Shown here: one piece after another, positions 61,836-64,000 of the stretch
Layout: every line of letters starts with the position of its first letter
Position numbering within the stretch: the first letter of the stretch is position 1
DNA from: Paenibacillus pedocola
GTDB lineage: Bacteria > Bacillota > Bacilli > Paenibacillales > Paenibacillaceae
Direction of reading: 5' to 3'
Length of the DNA stretch: 64,000 nt
Assembly: GCF_031599675.1 (NCBI RefSeq)
Contig: NZ_CP134223.1
Coordinates: forward strand, 6,244,501 to 6,308,500
The notes under the pieces: generated by a model
Databases searched by the model: none
What the model was told of the DNA's origin: nothing
What the model saw: the letters and a program-made list of their open reading frames with translations, nothing else
Made by a program: the position numbers and the translations under genes

Positions 61836-63246
61836 TTCTTTCTCCACCCTTCTCATAGATTGTATTGAAATAGTCAACCGTTATATCTTCAAAAATATCC
61901 GGTCTCTCTTCCAGAATGTTCAAGAAACTGGTCAGCCTCTCCCTAACAGAACGTTCAATGTTTGAACACAAGGAAGCTGACTTTACAAAGCCTTTATCCG
62001 TCGCACACTGTACAAAGCACATGCTGCAGAATCGGGTAAAGTTGCAATCCTCGCAATGATCACAGATGTTCTTGTTGTATTCATTGACGATGGACGTGAT
62101 TTTCCCGTAATCCAAGCCGTCATCCACATTGCCGATCCAATGCTTCTCATTAATTTTTTCGCACATATGTATTTTCCCGTCTGCGGTCACGTATATTTTT
62201 TCTCCGGGAACACAAGTTGATGTAAATGGAAGGCACTCTGTGCGTCTTTCGTTAATAACCGAATGAAATGCCAGTTCAGAATAATTTATTCCGATCAGAG
62301 CATACAGAAATGAGTCCTTCTTGATCTTATTTTCACTAGCTAACTTATAGAATTTGGTCTGCAAGCCTGCCATCATCTCGTCGAATTCATTCAGATCACA
62401 GTGAGAGAACTGCTGATAATACGTAGAATTAACCGCCTCTACCCGCGCAAGCTTAACCATGAACAGATCTTCCTCATCCAGGAACTGCTCATAGTCAAAG
62501 AGATTGCTCTTCAAGTCATAACAGGCACTTATTCCAAATTTCGAATAATCCTTATAATTTCTTTTAAATTCACGGATATTGGCGATTACTTCGTCAAAAC
62601 TGCCTTTACCGTTCAGCTTCACTCTGTTTCTGTCGTGGTTCTCTTTATTGCCGTCTAAACTGACAATGATGGAAAATCCGTTATCGACCAGAAATTTCTG
62701 TACATCCTTATCGAAAAGTACGCCATTCGTCGTTACATTAAATAATACTTCTCCATATTGCGTATAAGTACGCTTGGTATAATCAACAATTTCCATTATG
62801 GTTTTGATATTAATTAACGGTTCCCCGCCGTAAAAGCCTATAACAGGCTTCCTATTTGGATTTCTATACTGAATAATCTTGAAATTTTCAAAGTAAAAAT
62901 CTATCGCTTTTTTGCCTACCTCAAAGGTAAGCTGAGCGTTTTCATATCCTTTCGTGTATTGATAGTGGTCTGAGTATATGCAATATTTGCATCTCAGATT
63001 ACAACTGGAGGTGCTTTCCAGTATTAATTGTCTGAAACCGTTAGCATGCCGAAATAAATAATCTTGAACCTGCTGGGCGTCTACAGGGTATGATCTTAGA
63101 CTCTGCCGAACAGGTATTATTGAGCTGTATTTATCGAAATGCTCTTCTTTAGTCCACGAGTCACCTGTAATTGGATTAATAATGCCTGTTGTGTCATCAT
63201 AAAAGTACTTATTCCCTGCATTACTCTCTAAAAATAAACCTTTCAT
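61825..63246 (-). CDS. First radical SAM/SPASM enzyme, probable sactisynthase
   Basis: 473 residues. N-terminal 80 residues could form a leader-recognition (RRE-like) domain. Radical SAM cluster C-N-L-R-C-K-Y-C (about 82), G-F-Y-G-G-E-P-L, T-T-N-G-V-L and S-L-D-G-N-K-E-N-H-D, as in sactipeptide maturases. SPASM region: C-x11-G-x4-C (from C-V-P-G-E-K), then C-D-H-C-E-D-C-N-F-T-R-F-C-S-M-C-x3-C and a final Cys. Two auxiliary Fe-S clusters are expected. AGGGAG precedes the ATG; it is the first gene after the precursor. Confidence 0.88.
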   Translation of the reverse strand: MKGLFLESNAGNKYFYDDTTGIINPITGDSWTKEEHFDKYSSIIPVRQSLRSYPVDAQQVQDYLFRHANGFRQLILESTSSCNLRCKYCIYSDHYQYTKGYENAQLTFEVGKKAIDFYFENFKIIQYRNPNRKPVIGFYGGEPLINIKTIMEIVDYTKRTYTQYGEVLFNVTTNGVLFDKDVQKFLVDNGFSIIVSLDGNKENHDRNRVKLNGKGSFDEVIANIREFKRNYKDYSKFGISACYDLKSNLFDYEQFLDEEDLFMVKLARVEAVNSTYYQQFSHCDLNEFDEMMAGLQTKFYKLASENKIKKDSFLYALIGINYSELAFHSVINERRTECLPFTSTCVPGEKIYVTADGKIHMCEKINEKHWIGNVDDGLDYGKITSIVNEYNKNICDHCEDCNFTRFCSMCFVQCATDKGFVKSASLCSNIERSVRERLTSFLNILEERPDIFEDITVDYFNTIYEKGGERIEL

Positions 63247-63305
63247 TTAATACACTCCCTATGAAACAAAAATTTGAAATCAAGTGCTTGTGAATAATTG
63301 CACTA

Positions 63306-63331
63306 AGGGAAGTAAACCAAATTACTTCCCT
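63306..63331 (-). terminator. Hairpin between precursor and maturase genes
   Basis: Perfect ten-base stem AGGGAAGTAA-TTTGGT-TTACTTCCCT on the minus strand, about 50 bases past the precursor stop and 60 before the first maturase. No strong T run follows, so it is more likely an attenuator or mRNA stabiliser that keeps precursor transcript in excess than a full terminator. Confidence 0.6.
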
Positions 63332-63379
63332 CATTAGCTACCGCTCATTATGGATATAAAGATTACGTTTAAGTATGTC

Positions 63380-63577
63380 CTAGCTGCTAGCTACATTGAT
63401 ACCGACTGCCCCGGCACTTGTAGTTGAACCGGCAATTTCCAGTGTAGCTGCTGCTGTGGCGGCTTGTCCCAGAATTGGAATAATACATGCCAAGCAAGCC
63501 AAGCAAGCTATACAAGCGACACAAGCATAACAAGCTACGCAACCAGCCAAACTTTCTTCTGTTCCAATCTCACGCAT
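63380..63577 (-). CDS. RiPP precursor peptide with seven evenly spaced cysteines
   Basis: 65 residues. Leader about 1-12 (MREIGTEESLAG). Cysteines at 13, 16, 19, 22, 25, 28 and 31, exactly three apart, with Ala before each of the last six: (C-[VYIL]-A)6-C. A turn-like I-I-P-I-L-G-Q (32-38) separates it from a C-terminal arm (39-65) of small residues, mainly Ala, Thr, Ser and Gly. Thurincin H uses four such cysteines and a C-terminal arm of acceptors in a nested hairpin. Pairs summing to 70 (C31-A39, C28-A42, C25-T45, C22-I48, C19-S51, C16-S54, C13-A57) fit that geometry. Strong GGAGGG ribosome site. First gene of the operon. Confidence 0.88.
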   Translation of the reverse strand: MREIGTEESLAGCVACYACVACIACLACLACIIPILGQAATAAATLEIAGSTTSAGAVGINVASS

Positions 63578-63630
63578 CCTTTTCCCTCCTCTCCCTATTG
63601 TGATTTAGCTCTTTTTTAATGAGCAGCTCC

Positions 63631-63693
63631 ATTATAATTCCAATACCTGTCAAAAAAACAATGGGCGTCCGAACTGCAAAAATTAGAGTCCGA
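63631..63693 (-). promoter_or_regulatory. Precursor promoter with phased TCGGAC direct repeats
   Basis: On the minus strand a perfect TATAAT (plus 63631-63636) lies 54 bases before the precursor ATG; the -35 at 17-bp spacing is GTTTTT, very poor. Upstream, TCGGAC occurs at 63667-63672 and 63688-63693 (plus-strand GTCCGA), 21 bp apart, two helical turns. AgrA/ComE-type LytTR regulators bind such phased direct repeats just upstream of weak -35 boxes; the divergent regulator is the obvious candidate. Confidence 0.7.
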
Positions 63694-63849
63694 GTGGTAT
63701 ATTGTTTTAATTTTTTTGGGTTTTAACGTTTAATGGAATAGATGTTAATTATTAAATTCTATAATATAATTTATGTAAAAATATAGGATGTTATTGTATA
63801 CTGTTTATTGTCTGTTTTTTGCGCATTCATTTGCAGGGAGGGTTAAAAT

Positions 63850-64000
63850 TTGATTAACATTGCAGTGTGTGATGATGATATTAATGAGATCGCCCGGTTA
63901 CAAAAAATGTTTGCAAGACTAGCTGTTTGCTCTTCATTTGACATACAAATTCATTACTTCACGTCTGGAGAGCAACTCCTCCGAAAATATAAAGAGCAAA
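63850..64000 (+). CDS. AgrA/ComE-like response regulator, N-terminal part only
   Basis: The first 50 codons of a receiver domain are seen: I-N-I-A-V-C-D-D-D with the acidic pocket, then H-Y-F-T-S-G-E-Q-L-L. Such a start is typical of LytTR regulators of peptide quorum systems (AgrA, ComE, BlpR). The gene runs off the right edge, so the DNA-binding domain is not visible. Start TTG 63850 lies seven bases after GGGAGGG. It is divergent from the RiPP precursor and probably controls it. Confidence 0.8.
   Translation, partial: MINIAVCDDDINEIARLQKMFARLAVCSSFDIQIHYFTSGEQLLRKYKEQ

Noticed and set aside
63306..63331. Possible HxlR-type operator, because of the GGAAGTA/TACTTCC half-sites
   Set aside because: The half-sites are in the opposite order from those at 32854 and 33381 and the arms are longer; it fits an RNA hairpin between two genes of one operon better.

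Overview
The window looks like chromosome of a Paenibacillus-type member of the Bacillota. The grounds are strong AGGAGG ribosome binding sites, some TTG/GTG starts, an xpt-pbuX operon behind a guanine-class riboswitch, a B. subtilis yda-like exopolysaccharide operon, S-layer homology domains, a bacterial nitric oxide synthase, and several large hybrid kinases. Most of it has balanced base composition. Two stretches are visibly AT-rich and look acquired: about 230-3130 and 57510-64000. No rRNA, tRNA, CRISPR array, transposase or phage gene was recognised.

Layout. 1-3313: the start of an SDR gene, a WG-repeat protein, two lipoproteins and two gene remnants. 3318-11856: a minus-strand exopolysaccharide operon resembling B. 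subtilis ydaJKLMN, with a GH8-like lipoprotein, a GT-C-like membrane protein, a DUF2334-like protein, a GT2 synthase, a BcsB-like protein broken by a frameshift, and a degenerate-GGDEF receptor. 12088-16378: a K+ channel, then an operon with DUF350, a lipoprotein and a glutathionylspermidine-synthase-like ATP-grasp enzyme. 16477-20714: a two-component pair made of a 7TMR-DISM double-kinase sensor and a SARP-type regulator. 20844-23034: riboswitch-xpt-pbuX. 23326-28056: a triple-receiver hybrid kinase and a receiver-kinase protein. 28166-36927: an SLH protein and small regulator/effector modules (HxlR-MFS-AKR, HxlR-SDR, MarR-DHA2 efflux) with visible operators, plus greA. 37038-38970: an ATP-grasp enzyme with a probable ATT start and an esterase. 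39132-56289: mostly housekeeping and metabolic genes (rlmN, a deacetylase, a TetR-controlled epimerase, nos, a GH1 glucosidase, EcsC, a transporter, a MerR-controlled secreted flavoprotein). 56431-57525: a short UvrC-like protein.

The most striking region is 57515-64000, a minus-strand RiPP operon. It begins with a 65-residue precursor containing seven cysteines exactly three residues apart, written (C-x-A)6-C. Two different radical SAM/SPASM enzymes follow, then an ABC ATPase, two ABC permease subunits, an S41-family protease and a small zinc-ribbon protein, nearly all overlapping or a few bases apart. A divergent AgrA/ComE-like response regulator starts at 63850 and runs off the window. The gap between it and the precursor holds two TCGGAC direct repeats exactly 21 bp apart, ahead of a promoter with a good -10 and a poor -35. 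I read this as a sactipeptide-like (thioether hairpin) bacteriocin or signal peptide system, larger than the thurincin H architecture it resembles, probably controlled by the divergent regulator.
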